A DNA stretch of 64,000 bases from Roseomonas marmotae (GTDB lineage Bacteria; Pseudomonadota; Alphaproteobacteria; Acetobacterales; Acetobacteraceae): the NCBI RefSeq assembly GCF_017654485.1, contig NZ_CP061091.1:1501501-1565500 (forward strand). Direction: 5' to 3'. Positions 50,420 to 62,400 of this stretch are shown here, in pieces. A program made the translations under genes and the position numbers. How positions within the stretch are numbered: position 1 is the first letter of the stretch; each line of letters opens with the position of its first letter. The notes below the pieces were generated by a model. It was not told where the DNA came from, did no database searches, and saw only the letters and a list, made by a program, of their open reading frames with translations.

Positions 50420-52108
50420 ATGCCGGATCTCCCCGCGCCTGAAGCCATGATCGCCAACAGTATCCTCTACGAGGATGACGAGATCGTCGTCATCCACCGT
50501 CCCGCGCCGGCGGCGGAGGCGGGCGAGCCGCCGCTGACGCTCGTCACCTTCGCCGACCTGACCTTCCGCCCGGACGGCTACGCGATCTGGGGGCAGGAGC
50601 CCGCGACCAAGCTGGGCCTGCCGGCCATCGGCTTCGTGGCCAAGCGGGAAAACTGGTTCCCGGCGGCCTCCATCCGGCGGGCGGCGCCGGCGGTGCACGC
50701 GGCGCTGCTGGGCCCCGCGCTGTGCTACGGCTACAGCATGGGCGGCTACGCGGCCCTGAAATACGCCCGGCTGCTGGGCGTGACTCGGGCGCTCGGCGTC
50801 TGCCCGCAGGCCAGCATCAGCCCGGCCGACCTGCCGGACGACAAGCGTTTCCATAAGTTTCATGAGCGGGCAGCGCATGCGGGCATGCGCCTGACGCGGG
50901 ACGAAGCGCCTGAATTCGGCGTGATGATGGCCGATCCCTACCATCCGGACGATCTGGTGAACGCCCGGATGCTGCAGCAGGATGGCGGTATCCACTGGGT
51001 CCGCACCCCCTTCGTGGGCCATGCCGCCATCTGGCTGCTGACCGATACGGCCTTCCTGCGGGAGGTGCTCGGGCTGATCCAGGATGCCGACCTGCCGAGG
51101 CTCTCCACCCGGCTGCGGGAGCGACGGCACCAGAACGTCCACTGGTTCTTCTGGGTCGCGCACCACGCCTTCCTGCGGAACAAGCCCGCCCTCGCCAACC
51201 GCCTCTGGAACCGCGCCGAAGAGCTGGGGCTGGACCGCAACATCCGCGAGCAGGAGGTCATGCGCCTGCTGGGCGATGCCATGCGCCGCCTGATCGACAA
51301 GGGCCGCCGGGCCGAGGCACGCGCCCTGGCCCTGCGGCGCGCGCAGGAATGCGCCGGCGATGCGGTGGTGCTGGCGCAGATCGGCCATATCCTGATCGGC
51401 ATGGGGGAGGGCGAGGCGGCCGAGGAGCCCTTCCGCGCGGCGCTCGCGCTGCGGCGGGATGTCAGCCACGTCTACCAGGGCCTCAGCATGGTCGTGGCCT
51501 CCAAGGGCCGGCTGGACGAGGCCATCGCCATCGCGATGGATGGCATCCGGGAAGCACCGGGCGATGCCGGGCTGCATATCCACCTCGGCTACCTGCTGTT
51601 GAACGCCGCCAAGCTGGAGGAGGCGCAGGGCCAGTTCGACATCGTGCTCAGCCAGGTGCCCAACCATACAGGCGCCCTGACCGGCAAGAGCAACGTGCTG
51701 GCCGCCTATGGCCGCCAGGCCGAGGCGATCGAGCTGATGCAGCAGGCTGTGCCGCTGGCACCGGAGGACGCGGGCATGCGCGTCTGGCTGGGCCAGCTGC
51801 TGCTGGTGGTGGGGGAGCCGGCGGAGGCCGAGCCGCATTTCCGTGTGGCGCTGGAACACGCGCCGCAGATCGGCGCCGCGCATATCGGCCTAGCCCGTTC
51901 GCTGGAGCGGACCGGGCGGCTGGAGGAGGCGCGCCATGTCGCGGCCGATGCCGCCGCCGCGCTGCCCAACGACACCCGTGTCCAGGCCATCCACCGGCGC
52001 ATGGGCCCGCCCAACGAGCCCAAGCCGGTGGCGGCAGTGACCGAGAAAGAGGAGGAGGAGCGCCCCTCCGGCTTCCGCCGCCTGCTGGGGGCGCTGTTCG
52101 GGCGCTAG
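50420..52108 (+). CDS. Alpha/beta-hydrolase-like domain fused to TPR repeats
   Basis: A 562-aa protein whose ATG directly follows the bolA stop, so it is probably coupled. Residues about 1-250 look like an alpha/beta hydrolase: GYSMGGYAALKYARLLG near residue 107 is a G-x-S-x-G nucleophile elbow, and TPFVGHAAIWLL near 195 offers a catalytic His. Residues about 285-535 are TPR units of two alternating types (LHIHLGYLLLNAAKLEEAQ, AIELMQQAVPLAPED). The C-terminal about 30 residues are charged. There is no signal. Similar fusions occur near polysaccharide loci, but the substrate is not known. Confidence 0.82.
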   Translation: MPDLPAPEAMIANSILYEDDEIVVIHRPAPAAEAGEPPLTLVTFADLTFRPDGYAIWGQEPATKLGLPAIGFVAKRENWFPAASIRRAAPAVHAALLGPALCYGYSMGGYAALKYARLLGVTRALGVCPQASISPADLPDDKRFHKFHERAAHAGMRLTRDEAPEFGVMMADPYHPDDLVNARMLQQDGGIHWVRTPFVGHAAIWLLTDTAFLREVLGLIQDADLPRLSTRLRERRHQNVHWFFWVAHHAFLRNKPALANRLWNRAEELGLDRNIREQEVMRLLGDAMRRLIDKGRRAEARALALRRAQECAGDAVVLAQIGHILIGMGEGEAAEEPFRAALALRRDVSHVYQGLSMVVASKGRLDEAIAIAMDGIREAPGDAGLHIHLGYLLLNAAKLEEAQGQFDIVLSQVPNHTGALTGKSNVLAAYGRQAEAIELMQQAVPLAPEDAGMRVWLGQLLLVVGEPAEAEPHFRVALEHAPQIGAAHIGLARSLERTGRLEEARHVAADAAAALPNDTRVQAIHRRMGPPNEPKPVAAVTEKEEEERPSGFRRLLGALFGR

Positions 52109-52118
52109 GCCGGCCGGC

Positions 52119-53858
52119 TCAGCCGGCGCAGCCTTCCTCCCGCAGCAGGGCCTCGACCTCCGCCGCCGGCACGTCGCCGGCGGTGAAGACCTCGCCCGGC
52201 GCGCGCAGCAGCACGAAGCGCAGGGCGCCGTCCCGCACCTTCTTGTCCTTCCGCATCCGGCCCATCAGCGCCTCCACCGTGAAGCCGCGCGGCAGGTCGC
52301 GGATGCGGGCGGGCAGGCCGACGGCGGCGATATGCGCCTCCACCCGCCCCGGCAGGCCGGCATCGCAATGCCCCAGCCGGGCCGAGAGCCGGGCCGCCAG
52401 ACCCAGGCCGATGGCCACCGCCTCGCCATGCAGCAGGGTGCCGTCATAGCCGCATTCGGCCTCCAGCGCGTGGCCGAAGGTATGGCCGAGATTCAGCAGG
52501 GCGCGGCCGCCCTCGGCGCTTTCCTCCCGCTCATCGGCCGCCACCACGGCGGATTTCAGCCGGCAGCTCTCCAGCACGGCATGGCGCAGCGCATCGGCCT
52601 CGCCGGCCACGGCGCGCGCGCCATGCGCCTCGCACCAGTCCCAGAGTGGGCCTTGCAGCAGCCCGTGCTTGGCTACCTCGGCATAGCCGGCGCGCAACTC
52701 GCGCGCGGGAAGGGTTGCGAGCGTGCCGGTATCGGCCAGCACCACGGCGGGCTGGTGGAAGGCGCCGGCCAGGTTCTTGCCCGCCTTCAGGTTGATGCCG
52801 GTCTTGCCGCCGACGGAACTGTCCACCTGCGCCAGCAGGGTGGTGGGAATCTGCACGAAGGGCAGGCCGCGCAGGGCGCTGGCGGCGACGAAGCCGGCCA
52901 GGTCCCCCACCACGCCGCCGCCCAGGGCGATGACGGTCGTCCGCCGGTCGATACCCGCGGCCAGCAGCGTCTCCAGCACCTGCCCAAAGCTCTCCAGGCT
53001 CTTGCTGCCCTCGCCGGGCGGCACGCCGATGGTGGCGCGGATCTCGAACTCCGCCGCTTCCAGTCCCTCGCGCAGCGTCGCCAGGTGCAGGGGGGCGACA
53101 TGGGCATCGCTGACGATGGCGACGCGCCGGGCCGGCAGCACCGGGGCCATCAGCATCCCGGCGCGGGCCAGCAGGTCCTCGCCCACCACCACATCGTAGC
53201 TGCGCTGGCCGAGGGCCACGGGCAGACGGGCGGGCGCGCGCCAGCCGGCCAGGGCGGCGGCCACCTTCTCGGCGGTGGCTTCGGGGGTATCGGTATCCAG
53301 GCAGTCGGTCACGAGATCGGCCTCGGCATAGTAGGGGTGGCGGGTTTTCATCAGGCGCGTCAGCAGTTCCAGCGGGTCGGCGTTCAGGAACAGCGGCCTG
53401 GTGGTGCGGCCGGAGACCCGGTCCAGCAGGGTCGGCAGGGTGGCGCGCAGCCAGACGGAAACGGCGCCGGAAGCCCGCACCGCCGCCCGCGTCTCCGGGT
53501 CGTTGAAGGCGCCGCCGCCGGTGGCCAGCACGATGGGCGGGCCGTCCAGCAGGCGGGCGATGACGCGGCGCTCGCCCTCGCGGAAATGCGGCTCGCCGTA
53601 GCGGGCGAAGATTTCCGTCACCGGCTGCCCGGCCGCGGCCTCGATCTCGGCATCGGCGTCCAGGAAGGGCAGGCCGAGGCGCTGCGCCAGACGGCGGCCG
53701 ACCGAAGTTTTGCCCGCCCCCGGCATCCCCACCAGCACGACCGAAACAGGGCGCCCACCGGCGGGCGCGGTCACCACCGTGTCGCTGCCCGGGCTGGCGG
53801 AACCGGGTGGCGACGATGCGGGGGACGGAATGATGGCGAAGCTGAGGTTGCGTGACAC
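52119..53858 (-). CDS. aroKB: Fused shikimate kinase / 3-dehydroquinate synthase
   Basis: About 579 aa from GTG 53858; the start is uncertain, as ATG 53936 is also in frame but would overlap the divergent small gene. Residues about 30-200 are shikimate kinase: P-loop GMPGAGKTS, DADAEIEAAAG, ATGGGAF. Residues about 215-579 are 3-dehydroquinate synthase: IALGGGVVGDLAGFVA, TTLLAQVDSSVGGKTGIN, LNLGHTFGHALE, LHGEAVAIGLG. The two enzymes catalyse steps 2 and 5 of the shikimate pathway. They are separate adjacent genes in most proteobacteria and read as one chain here. Confidence 0.95.
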   Translation of the reverse strand: MSRNLSFAIIPSPASSPPGSASPGSDTVVTAPAGGRPVSVVLVGMPGAGKTSVGRRLAQRLGLPFLDADAEIEAAAGQPVTEIFARYGEPHFREGERRVIARLLDGPPIVLATGGGAFNDPETRAAVRASGAVSVWLRATLPTLLDRVSGRTTRPLFLNADPLELLTRLMKTRHPYYAEADLVTDCLDTDTPEATAEKVAAALAGWRAPARLPVALGQRSYDVVVGEDLLARAGMLMAPVLPARRVAIVSDAHVAPLHLATLREGLEAAEFEIRATIGVPPGEGSKSLESFGQVLETLLAAGIDRRTTVIALGGGVVGDLAGFVAASALRGLPFVQIPTTLLAQVDSSVGGKTGINLKAGKNLAGAFHQPAVVLADTGTLATLPARELRAGYAEVAKHGLLQGPLWDWCEAHGARAVAGEADALRHAVLESCRLKSAVVAADEREESAEGGRALLNLGHTFGHALEAECGYDGTLLHGEAVAIGLGLAARLSARLGHCDAGLPGRVEAHIAAVGLPARIRDLPRGFTVEALMGRMRKDKKVRDGALRFVLLRAPGEVFTAGDVPAAEVEALLREEGCAG

Positions 53859-53934
53859 AGGGACCGACGGTAGCACAACGGGCCCGATGCGCGTAGCGCA
53901 GCCCGCCCCATGCGCGAGGATATCTCTGTCCGTC

Positions 53935-54081
53935 ATGTTCCGCCGCCCTCTGCTGCTTCTGATCCTCATCCTGGTCATCGCCGCGCTGGGTGGCCTGCTG
54001 GCCATCGGCGCCTTCCCCCCGCCTGCGACACAGCAGCCGGTGGAGCGCACCCTGCCCAACGAGCGGTTCAACACGCGCTGA
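53935..54081 (+). CDS. Very small single-pass membrane protein upstream of xerD
   Basis: A 48-aa peptide from ATG 53935. RRPLLLLILILVIAALGGLLA forms one membrane helix preceded by positive charges, followed by a short Pro-rich tail ending LPNERF. It starts head-to-head with aroKB and ends 21 bases before xerD. The clean topology and hydrophobic bias suggest a real gene; the function is unknown. Confidence 0.6.
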   Translation: MFRRPLLLLILILVIAALGGLLAIGAFPPPATQQPVERTLPNERFNTR

Positions 54082-54102
54082 TCCCGGCCGGCGCCGCCCG
54101 CG

Positions 54103-54993
54103 ATGGACCGGCACCTGGAAGCCTTCCTGGAGATGCTGGCGGCGGAGCGTGGTGCCGCCCGCAACACGCTGGCGGCCTATGAGGCCGACCTGTCGGATTT
54201 CGCGGGCTTCGCACGGCGGCGGGAAGGACTGGCGCTGGTCGCCGCCGGTCCGGAGGCCTTGCAGCGCTATATCGCCGGCCTGACGGACCAGGGCCTCTCC
54301 CCCCGTACGGCGGCCCGCCGCCTTTCCGCCCTGCGGCAGTTCTACCGCTTCCTGGTGCGGGAGGGCGTGCGGAGCGACGACCCCACCGCCCTGCTGGACA
54401 GCCCGCGCCTGCCGGCGCCCCTGCCCAAGGCCCTGCGGCGGGAGGAGGTGACGGCCCTGCTGGATGCCGCGGCGACCCTGCCGGGCAAGCGCGGGCCGGT
54501 GGCGGTGGCGGCACTGGAACTGCTCTACTGCGCCGGGCTGCGGGCCAGCGAGCTGGTCTCGCTGCCCGCCGTCGCCCTCTCGGCCGAGGCGCCGCTGGTG
54601 ATGGTGCGGGGCAAGGGCGGCAAGGAGCGGCTGGTGCCCATCTCCGCCCGCGCCCGCGCCGCCGCCCTGGCGCTGCGGGACCCGAAGAAGCCCTCCAAAT
54701 GGCTGTTCCCCTCACGCGGGGCCGCCGGTCACCTGACGCGGCAGAGCCTGCACGGGCTGGTGCATCAGGCGGCGCTGGCGGCGGGAATCGATCCGGCACG
54801 GGTCAGCCCGCATGTGCTCCGCCATTCCTTCGCCACCCACCTGCTGGAAGGCGGGGCAGACCTGCGGAGCCTGCAGATCCTGCTCGGCCATTCCGATATC
54901 GCCACGGTGCAGATCTATACGCGGGTGCTGGAGGAGCGGCTGAAAGCCCTGGTGGAGGAGCATCATCCCCTGGCTCAGGACAGCCCCGGCTGA
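54103..54993 (+). CDS. xerD: Site-specific tyrosine recombinase XerD
   Basis: A 296-aa protein. The N-terminal SAM-like core-binding domain (FLEMLAAERGAARNTLAAYE) is followed by a catalytic domain with Arg in GLRASELVSL, Lys in GKGGKERLVP, HxxR in HVLRHSFATHL, His in LLGHSDI, and nucleophile Tyr in QIYTRV. The length equals that of XerD. With XerC it resolves chromosome dimers at dif. No dif-like site was recognised nearby, and this is a lone housekeeping copy rather than a phage integrase. Confidence 0.94.
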   Translation: MDRHLEAFLEMLAAERGAARNTLAAYEADLSDFAGFARRREGLALVAAGPEALQRYIAGLTDQGLSPRTAARRLSALRQFYRFLVREGVRSDDPTALLDSPRLPAPLPKALRREEVTALLDAAATLPGKRGPVAVAALELLYCAGLRASELVSLPAVALSAEAPLVMVRGKGGKERLVPISARARAAALALRDPKKPSKWLFPSRGAAGHLTRQSLHGLVHQAALAAGIDPARVSPHVLRHSFATHLLEGGADLRSLQILLGHSDIATVQIYTRVLEERLKALVEEHHPLAQDSPG

Positions 54994-55090
54994 GGCCGAA
55001 CCGGCGCCTTGGGCTGGCATTGCGGCGCGTGCTGGGCTAGGGCAGGCGCGCCCGCGCCACGATCGCGGCATGGCACGAGTTGGGACCGAA

Positions 55091-56047
55091 ATGCGTCACT
55101 TCCTGGACTTCGAAAAGCCCCTGGCCGAGCTTGAGGGCAAAATCGACGAACTGCGTCGCACCACGGACGCCGGCGGCATCGACGTGGCCGAGGAAGTGGG
55201 AAACCTGCAGGCCAAGGCCGACAAGCTGCTGGCCAGCACCTACGCCAAGCTGACGCCCTGGCAGAAGGCGCAGGTGGCCCGCCACCCCGACCGCCCCAAA
55301 TGCCTCACCTATGTCGAGGCGCTGATCGAGGATTTCACGCCGCTCGCAGGCGACCGCGCCTTTGGCGACGATGCGGCCGTCATCGGCGGCATGGGGCGCT
55401 TCCGGGGCCATTCCGTGATGGTGCTGGGCACCGAGAAGGGCACCGACACCGAAAGCCGCGTGAAGCATAATTTCGGCATGGCCAAGCCCGAGGGCTACCG
55501 CAAGGCGCGGCGCCTGATGGAGCTGGCCGGCCGCTTCGGCCTGCCGATCCTTTCCTTCGTCGATACCTCCGGCGCCTTTCCGGGCATCGAGGCCGAGGCA
55601 CGCGGCCAGGCCGAGGCCATCGCCCGCGCCATCGAGGCCGGGCTGGACGCGCCGGTGCCCTTCGTCGCCACCATCATCGGCGAGGGCGGCTCGGGCGGCG
55701 CCATCGCGCTCGCCGCCGCCGACCGCGTGCTGATGCTGGAGCACTCCATCTATTCCGTCATCAGCCCGGAAGGCTGCGCCAGCATCCTGTGGCGCGACGC
55801 CGCCCAGGCCAGCACGGCGGCCGATGCGCTGAAGCTGACGGCGCAGGACCTCTCCCGCCTTGCGCTGATCGACAGCGTGGTGCCGGAGCCGCTGGGCGGT
55901 GCCCACCGCGACCCCGGGGCGACGGTGCAGGCGGTGGCCGACAGGGTCTGGGCCAGCCTGGAGCCGCTGCTGGACCTGGACGCGGCCACGCTGCGCGCCC
56001 GCCGGCGCGAGAAGTTCCTGGAGATGGGCAAGCACGGCGTGGTGTGA
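55091..56047 (+). CDS. accA: Acetyl-CoA carboxylase carboxyltransferase subunit alpha
   Basis: About 318 aa from ATG 55091; an in-frame ATG at 55070 is less likely because the family begins at HFLDFEKPLAELEGKI. Seen: RPKCLTYVEALIEDFTPLAGDR, LPILSFVDTSGAFPG, GEGGSGGAIALAAADRVLMLEHS, and ISPEGCASILWRD. With AccD it transfers the carboxyl group to acetyl-CoA, the first step of fatty-acid synthesis. It is about 100 bases after xerD. Confidence 0.97.
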   Translation: MRHFLDFEKPLAELEGKIDELRRTTDAGGIDVAEEVGNLQAKADKLLASTYAKLTPWQKAQVARHPDRPKCLTYVEALIEDFTPLAGDRAFGDDAAVIGGMGRFRGHSVMVLGTEKGTDTESRVKHNFGMAKPEGYRKARRLMELAGRFGLPILSFVDTSGAFPGIEAEARGQAEAIARAIEAGLDAPVPFVATIIGEGGSGGAIALAAADRVLMLEHSIYSVISPEGCASILWRDAAQASTAADALKLTAQDLSRLALIDSVVPEPLGGAHRDPGATVQAVADRVWASLEPLLDLDAATLRARRREKFLEMGKHGVV

Positions 56048-56063
56048 GCCGCCATATTCCAAC

Positions 56064-56102
56064 GACGAAGGGCGGCGCGGGATGACCGCGCCGCCCTTCG
56101 TC
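56064..56102. terminator. Long perfect hairpin after accA
   Basis: 17-bp perfect stem (56064-56080 with 56086-56102) and a 5-base loop, 16 bases after the accA stop. There is little T run after it, but its position and strength support a terminator. Confidence 0.75.
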
Positions 56103-56194
56103 ATTGGTGCCCTTCCGTCCCGTTCAGAACCCCGAACAGGCTGTCCACGCGGTCATCCACAGCCCTGTCCCCGTAATCTGGGGATATGTGCCGG

Positions 56195-56230
56195 GCCGGG
56201 CGCGGGAGGCGGAACGCCTCCGCGCCCGGC
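56195..56230 (-). terminator. Hairpin after argJ
   Basis: GC-rich inverted repeat, about 16 bp with a single bulged base, directly downstream of the argJ stop on the minus strand. No strong T run follows. It is probably the argJ terminator. Confidence 0.6.
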
Positions 56231-56238
56231 CGGAGCCG

Positions 56239-57477
56239 TTACGACCGGTACGACCCGTTGATGTCGATGTACCCATGCGTCAGGTCGCAGGTCCAGGCGG
56301 TGCCCTTGCCGCGGCCCAGGCCGAGATCGACGGTGATCTCGATCTCCCGGCCCTTCATGTGCGCCACGACCGGCGTCTCGTCATAGCCCGGCACCACGCC
56401 GCCATCCCGCGCCATCCAGGTGCCGCCGACCGCCACCGAAAGCCTGTCGCGGTCCGCCGGCTCGCCCGCCTTGCCGACCGCCATGACGATACGGCCCCAA
56501 TTGGCGTCCTCGCCCGCGATGGCGGTCTTGACCAGGGGGGAATTGGCGATGGCCATGGCGATGCGCTGGGCGGAGCGGGCGGTGGTCGCGCCCGTCACGT
56601 CGATGCGGATGAATTTCTGCGCGCCCTCGCCATCCCGCACCACCTGCAGGGCGAGGTCCAGCAGCAGCGCGTGCAGTGCCTTCACGAAGCCCTTCAGCAT
56701 CGGCCCGCCCTCGGCCGGCACGCGCGGATGCTTCGCCTGGCCGGTGGCGAAGACCAGCACGGTGTCGCTGGTGGAGGTGTCGGAATCGACCGTGGTGCGG
56801 TTGAAGCTGGCGTCGGTGCCCTTCCTGAGCGCCGCCTGGAGCGCCGCCGCCGGGATCTTGGCATCCGTCGCGATGAAGCAGAGCATCGTGGCCATGTCCG
56901 GCGCCACCATGCCGCTGCCCTTGGCGATGCCGGCGATGGTGACTTCCGTCTCGCCGATCATGGCTTTCCGCACGCAGGCCTTGGGGAAGGTGTCGGTGGT
57001 CATGATGCCGCGGGCGGCATCCTCCCAATTGTCCTCGCGCAGCTTGCCGAAGAGCGCGGGCAGGGCGGCGGTCAGCTTCTCATGCGGCAGCGGCTCGCCG
57101 ATCACGCCGGTCGAGGCCAGGAAGACCTCCTTCGGCTTGCAGCCCACCAGGGCGGCGGCAGCATCGGCGGTGGCCTGCACGGCATCGCGCCCGGCCTTGC
57201 CGGTGAAGACATTGGCATTGCCGGCATTGACCACCAGCGCCCGGGCCTTGCCCGACTTCAGCGCCGCCCGGCACCAGTCCACCGGCGCGCCGGGGCACTT
57301 GTTGCGGGTGAAGACGCCGGCGACCGTGGTGCCCGGCGCGAATTCGAAGAAAGTCAGGTCCGGGCGGCCCTTGTATCGGATACCGGCGGCGGCGGTGCCC
57401 AGGCGCACGCCGGCGATCGGCGGCACCGCCGGCATCGGCACGGCGAGAGGGGAGACGGGCAGGTCCTTACCGGCCAT
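56239..57477 (-). CDS. argJ: Bifunctional glutamate N-acetyltransferase / N-acetylglutamate synthase
   Basis: A 412-aa protein. Seen: [58 protein letters not shown], and the self-cleavage motif [16 protein letters not shown], with cleavage expected before the Thr of ATML. The enzyme recycles the acetyl group from N-acetylornithine to glutamate in arginine synthesis. It lies 83 bases downstream of the parvulin gene on the same strand. Confidence 0.97.
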   Translation of the reverse strand: MAGKDLPVSPLAVPMPAVPPIAGVRLGTAAAGIRYKGRPDLTFFEFAPGTTVAGVFTRNKCPGAPVDWCRAALKSGKARALVVNAGNANVFTGKAGRDAVQATADAAAALVGCKPKEVFLASTGVIGEPLPHEKLTAALPALFGKLREDNWEDAARGIMTTDTFPKACVRKAMIGETEVTIAGIAKGSGMVAPDMATMLCFIATDAKIPAAALQAALRKGTDASFNRTTVDSDTSTSDTVLVFATGQAKHPRVPAEGGPMLKGFVKALHALLLDLALQVVRDGEGAQKFIRIDVTGATTARSAQRIAMAIANSPLVKTAIAGEDANWGRIVMAVGKAGEPADRDRLSVAVGGTWMARDGGVVPGYDETPVVAHMKGREIEITVDLGLGRGKGTAWTCDLTHGYIDINGSYRS

Positions 57478-57560
57478 GGGCCAAGTCCTCAGTCAGGTCG
57501 CGGAGCGGGAAAAGGGCAGGGGCGCGCGGCCCCCACCCGGGAAGCGGGTGGCGCGGGGCC

Positions 57561-58484
57561 TTAGCGGCGCTGCGCGGGCGGCGGGGGCGTCGCGCTGTCC
57601 AGCAGGGAGGGCGCGGGCTTGTCCGGCATCGGCGTGCCATCCTCGGCGAAACGCTCGACCTTGGCATTGGCGCGCAGGCGGGTGACGGTCTCCTGCACCG
57701 CCTCCTCGAAGGCGGTCTGGCGCAGCGATTCCAGGCTGTCCTCGTAGCTCGGCGCCTCCGCCGTGCGACGCCCCTCCACCTTGATGACATGCCAGCCGAA
57801 GGGGCTGCGCACGGGCTTGCTGATCTCGCCCGGCTTCATGGCGAAGGCGGCATCGGCGAATTCCGGCACCATGTCGCCCTTCTTGAAGAAGCCGAGATCG
57901 CCGCCCTGATCGGTGCCGGGGCCGGTGGAGCGGGCGCGGGCGAGGGCGGCGAAATCGGCGCCGGGCTTGCGCGCCTCGGCCTCCACCTTCTTCGCCTCCT
58001 CCTCGCTGGGCACCAGGATATGGCGCGCATGCACCTCCTCCTCGCCCGGCTTGCCGGCGATGTCGCGGTTATAGCGGGCGCGCAGCGCCTCCTCGGTCAG
58101 CTTGGGCGTGATCTCCTGCCGCAGCAGGGCCTGCTGCAGCTCCTGCTCCTCGGCGCGGCGGATGCGCGCCTGCACCTCCGGCTGCTCGTCGAGCTTCCGG
58201 GCACGGGCGGCGGTGACGATGGCCTGCTGGGTGATGAGCTGGTCCATCACCAGGGGGGTGAGCACATTCTCGGGGGCCGAGCGCAACTCAGGCGGCAGCT
58301 CGGCAATGGCGGCCTGCACGTCGCTGCGGCGGATCTCCGCCCCGTCCACACGCGCCAGCACGGGGTCGGTGGCGGGGGTGGCCGGTGCCGCGGCGGCGGG
58401 TGGCTGGGCCGGGGCGGGTGCCTGGGCCAGGGCCGGCTGCGCGGCGAGAAGGACGAGGGGGAGGATCAGGGCGGTTGAGCGCAT
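57561..58484 (-). CDS. Exported parvulin-type peptidylprolyl isomerase
   Basis: About 307 aa from ATG 58484. The signal peptide (STALILPLVLLAAQPALAQ) leads into an Ala/Pro-rich linker, then a SurA-like helical region (LARVDGAEIRRSDVQAAIAE). The PpiC rotamase domain follows: EVHARHILVPSEEEAKK, GGDLGFFKKGDMVPEFADAAF, SPFGWHVIKVE. It acts in the periplasm on folding of exported proteins. The Pro-rich C-terminus is likely disordered. It is divergent from secA. Confidence 0.93.
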   Translation of the reverse strand: MRSTALILPLVLLAAQPALAQAPAPAQPPAAAAPATPATDPVLARVDGAEIRRSDVQAAIAELPPELRSAPENVLTPLVMDQLITQQAIVTAARARKLDEQPEVQARIRRAEEQELQQALLRQEITPKLTEEALRARYNRDIAGKPGEEEVHARHILVPSEEEAKKVEAEARKPGADFAALARARSTGPGTDQGGDLGFFKKGDMVPEFADAAFAMKPGEISKPVRSPFGWHVIKVEGRRTAEAPSYEDSLESLRQTAFEEAVQETVTRLRANAKVERFAEDGTPMPDKPAPSLLDSATPPPPAQRR

Positions 58485-58645
58485 GTCGCAGGTGTGCCTT
58501 CGCGGCCAGGGGCCTGCAAGATGACGCAGCATGTGGCGGGCCGCAAATCACCTGGCACCGGAGGGGCCGGGGCGGAAAGAAATGTCGTTCCATGAAATAA
58601 TGCCAGGGCTCAGCACGTCGTGCCCTTCTGCGGCCCAGCCCTTCG

Positions 58646-58674
58646 TTGACCCTGGCCCGCCCCAAGCCTATCTG
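58646..58674 (+). promoter_or_regulatory. Candidate sigma-70-type promoter for secA
   Basis: TTGACC at 58646-58651, a spacer of 17 bases, then TATCTG at 58669-58674. It lies about 140 bases before the secA ATG, inside the 332-base gap between the divergent parvulin and secA genes, which otherwise holds no gene. The resulting leader would be about 135 bases long. Confidence 0.55.
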
Positions 58675-58816
58675 TGCGCGTGACGCAGCCTGTCGCCCGT
58701 CCCCATGGGTCAAAGGATGTCTGGCGGGACCCCTTGCGGCCCCGGCGCGCCTTGGTGACTTCTCGCAGCGCGAGGGGGCCGGGGGTGGGGGCGGCTCTCG
58801 GAGAGACTTGAAGCAC

Positions 58817-61558
<2,742 letters not shown>

Positions 61559-61565
61559 GGCGGAG

Positions 61566-61591
61566 AAAGGGCGGGGAAACCCGCCCTTTTT
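61566..61591 (+). terminator. Rho-independent terminator of secA
   Basis: 10-bp stem (61566-61575 with 61580-61589) closed by a GAAA tetraloop and followed by five T. It ends just before the convergent amidase gene. Confidence 0.95.
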
Positions 61592-61596
61592 GCTGT

Positions 61597-62400
61597 TCAG
61601 CCCGCGCTGATCATCCCGGCCTGGTGCTGGAGCAGCCAGCTCTGCACCCCGCTGGCCAGGGCGCGCGCCAGCTTGGTGCGGTGCGCCGGCCGCTTCAGAT
61701 CCGCCTCGTCCCTGCGATCGGAGAGGAAGCCCAGCTCCACCAGCACGCTCGGCACATCCGGCGCCTTCAGCACGGCGAAGGCCGCCTGGCGGTGGGTATT
61801 GGGCAGCAGCGGAACCTGGCCGCCGAGGTTGCGGACCACCGCTGCCGCCATGCGGTCGGAGCCCGCGCGCGTCTCCTGCCGGACCAGGCTGAAGAGGATG
61901 CGCTCCACCTCCGGCGAAACCTCCGGCAGGCGCAGCCCGCCGCGCAGGTCGGCCCGGTTCTCCCGCCTCGCGAGTCCGGCCGAGAGCGAATCGGTGGCGC
62001 GATCGGAGAGGGTATAGACACTGGCGCCGCGCGCCCCGGGCGCGCTGTCGGCATGCAAGGATATAAAGAGAGCGGCCTGGCGCTTGCGGGCGAAGTCCAC
62101 CCGGCCGTCCAGCGGGATGAAGACGTCGCGTGAGCGGGTCAGGGCGACGCGGCACTTGCCGGTGGCTTCCAGGCGCTTCTTCAGCTCCTGCGCCGTGGCC
62201 AGGGTGATGCGCTTCTCATGGGTGCCGGTCACGCCGATGGTGCCGGGGTCCTTCCCGCCATGCCCGGGGTCCAGCACCACCAGGGGGAGGGCCGGGGCGC
62301 GCCGCCTGGGTGCCGCGGCCTCGGCGGTGCCGGCAAGCCCTGCCGCGGCCATGCCGAAAGCCAGCTGCAACAGGTGCCTGCGGGTGGATGAAAGCGGCAT
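61597..62400 (-). CDS. N-acetylmuramoyl-L-alanine amidase (Amidase_3)
   Basis: About 267 aa from ATG 62400. A twin-arginine-type signal (STRRHLLQLAFGMAAAGLAG, then GTAEA) is followed by an Amidase_3 domain. Its motifs are VVLDPGHGGKDPGTIG (Zn His), HEKRITLATA (Zn Glu), FISLHADSAPG (Zn His), and SVLVELGFLSDRRD (catalytic Glu). It cleaves the stem peptide from muramic acid in the periplasm, typically in cell separation. There is no AMIN domain, so it is a short AmiC-like form. Confidence 0.94.
   Translation of the reverse strand: MPLSSTRRHLLQLAFGMAAAGLAGTAEAAAPRRRAPALPLVVLDPGHGGKDPGTIGVTGTHEKRITLATAQELKKRLEATGKCRVALTRSRDVFIPLDGRVDFARKRQAALFISLHADSAPGARGASVYTLSDRATDSLSAGLARRENRADLRGGLRLPEVSPEVERILFSLVRQETRAGSDRMAAAVVRNLGGQVPLLPNTHRQAAFAVLKAPDVPSVLVELGFLSDRRDEADLKRPAHRTKLARALASGVQSWLLQHQAGMISAG

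Noticed and set aside
50039..51883. Upstream extension of the J-domain frame through the bolA/hydrolase region
   Set aside because: It is antisense to bolA and the hydrolase-TPR gene; the J-domain protein has a sensible ATG at 50038.
54103..54993. xerD as a mobile-element integrase
   Set aside because: The length, motifs and housekeeping neighbours (aroKB, accA) fit chromosomal XerD; no attachment-site duplication or island genes are adjacent.
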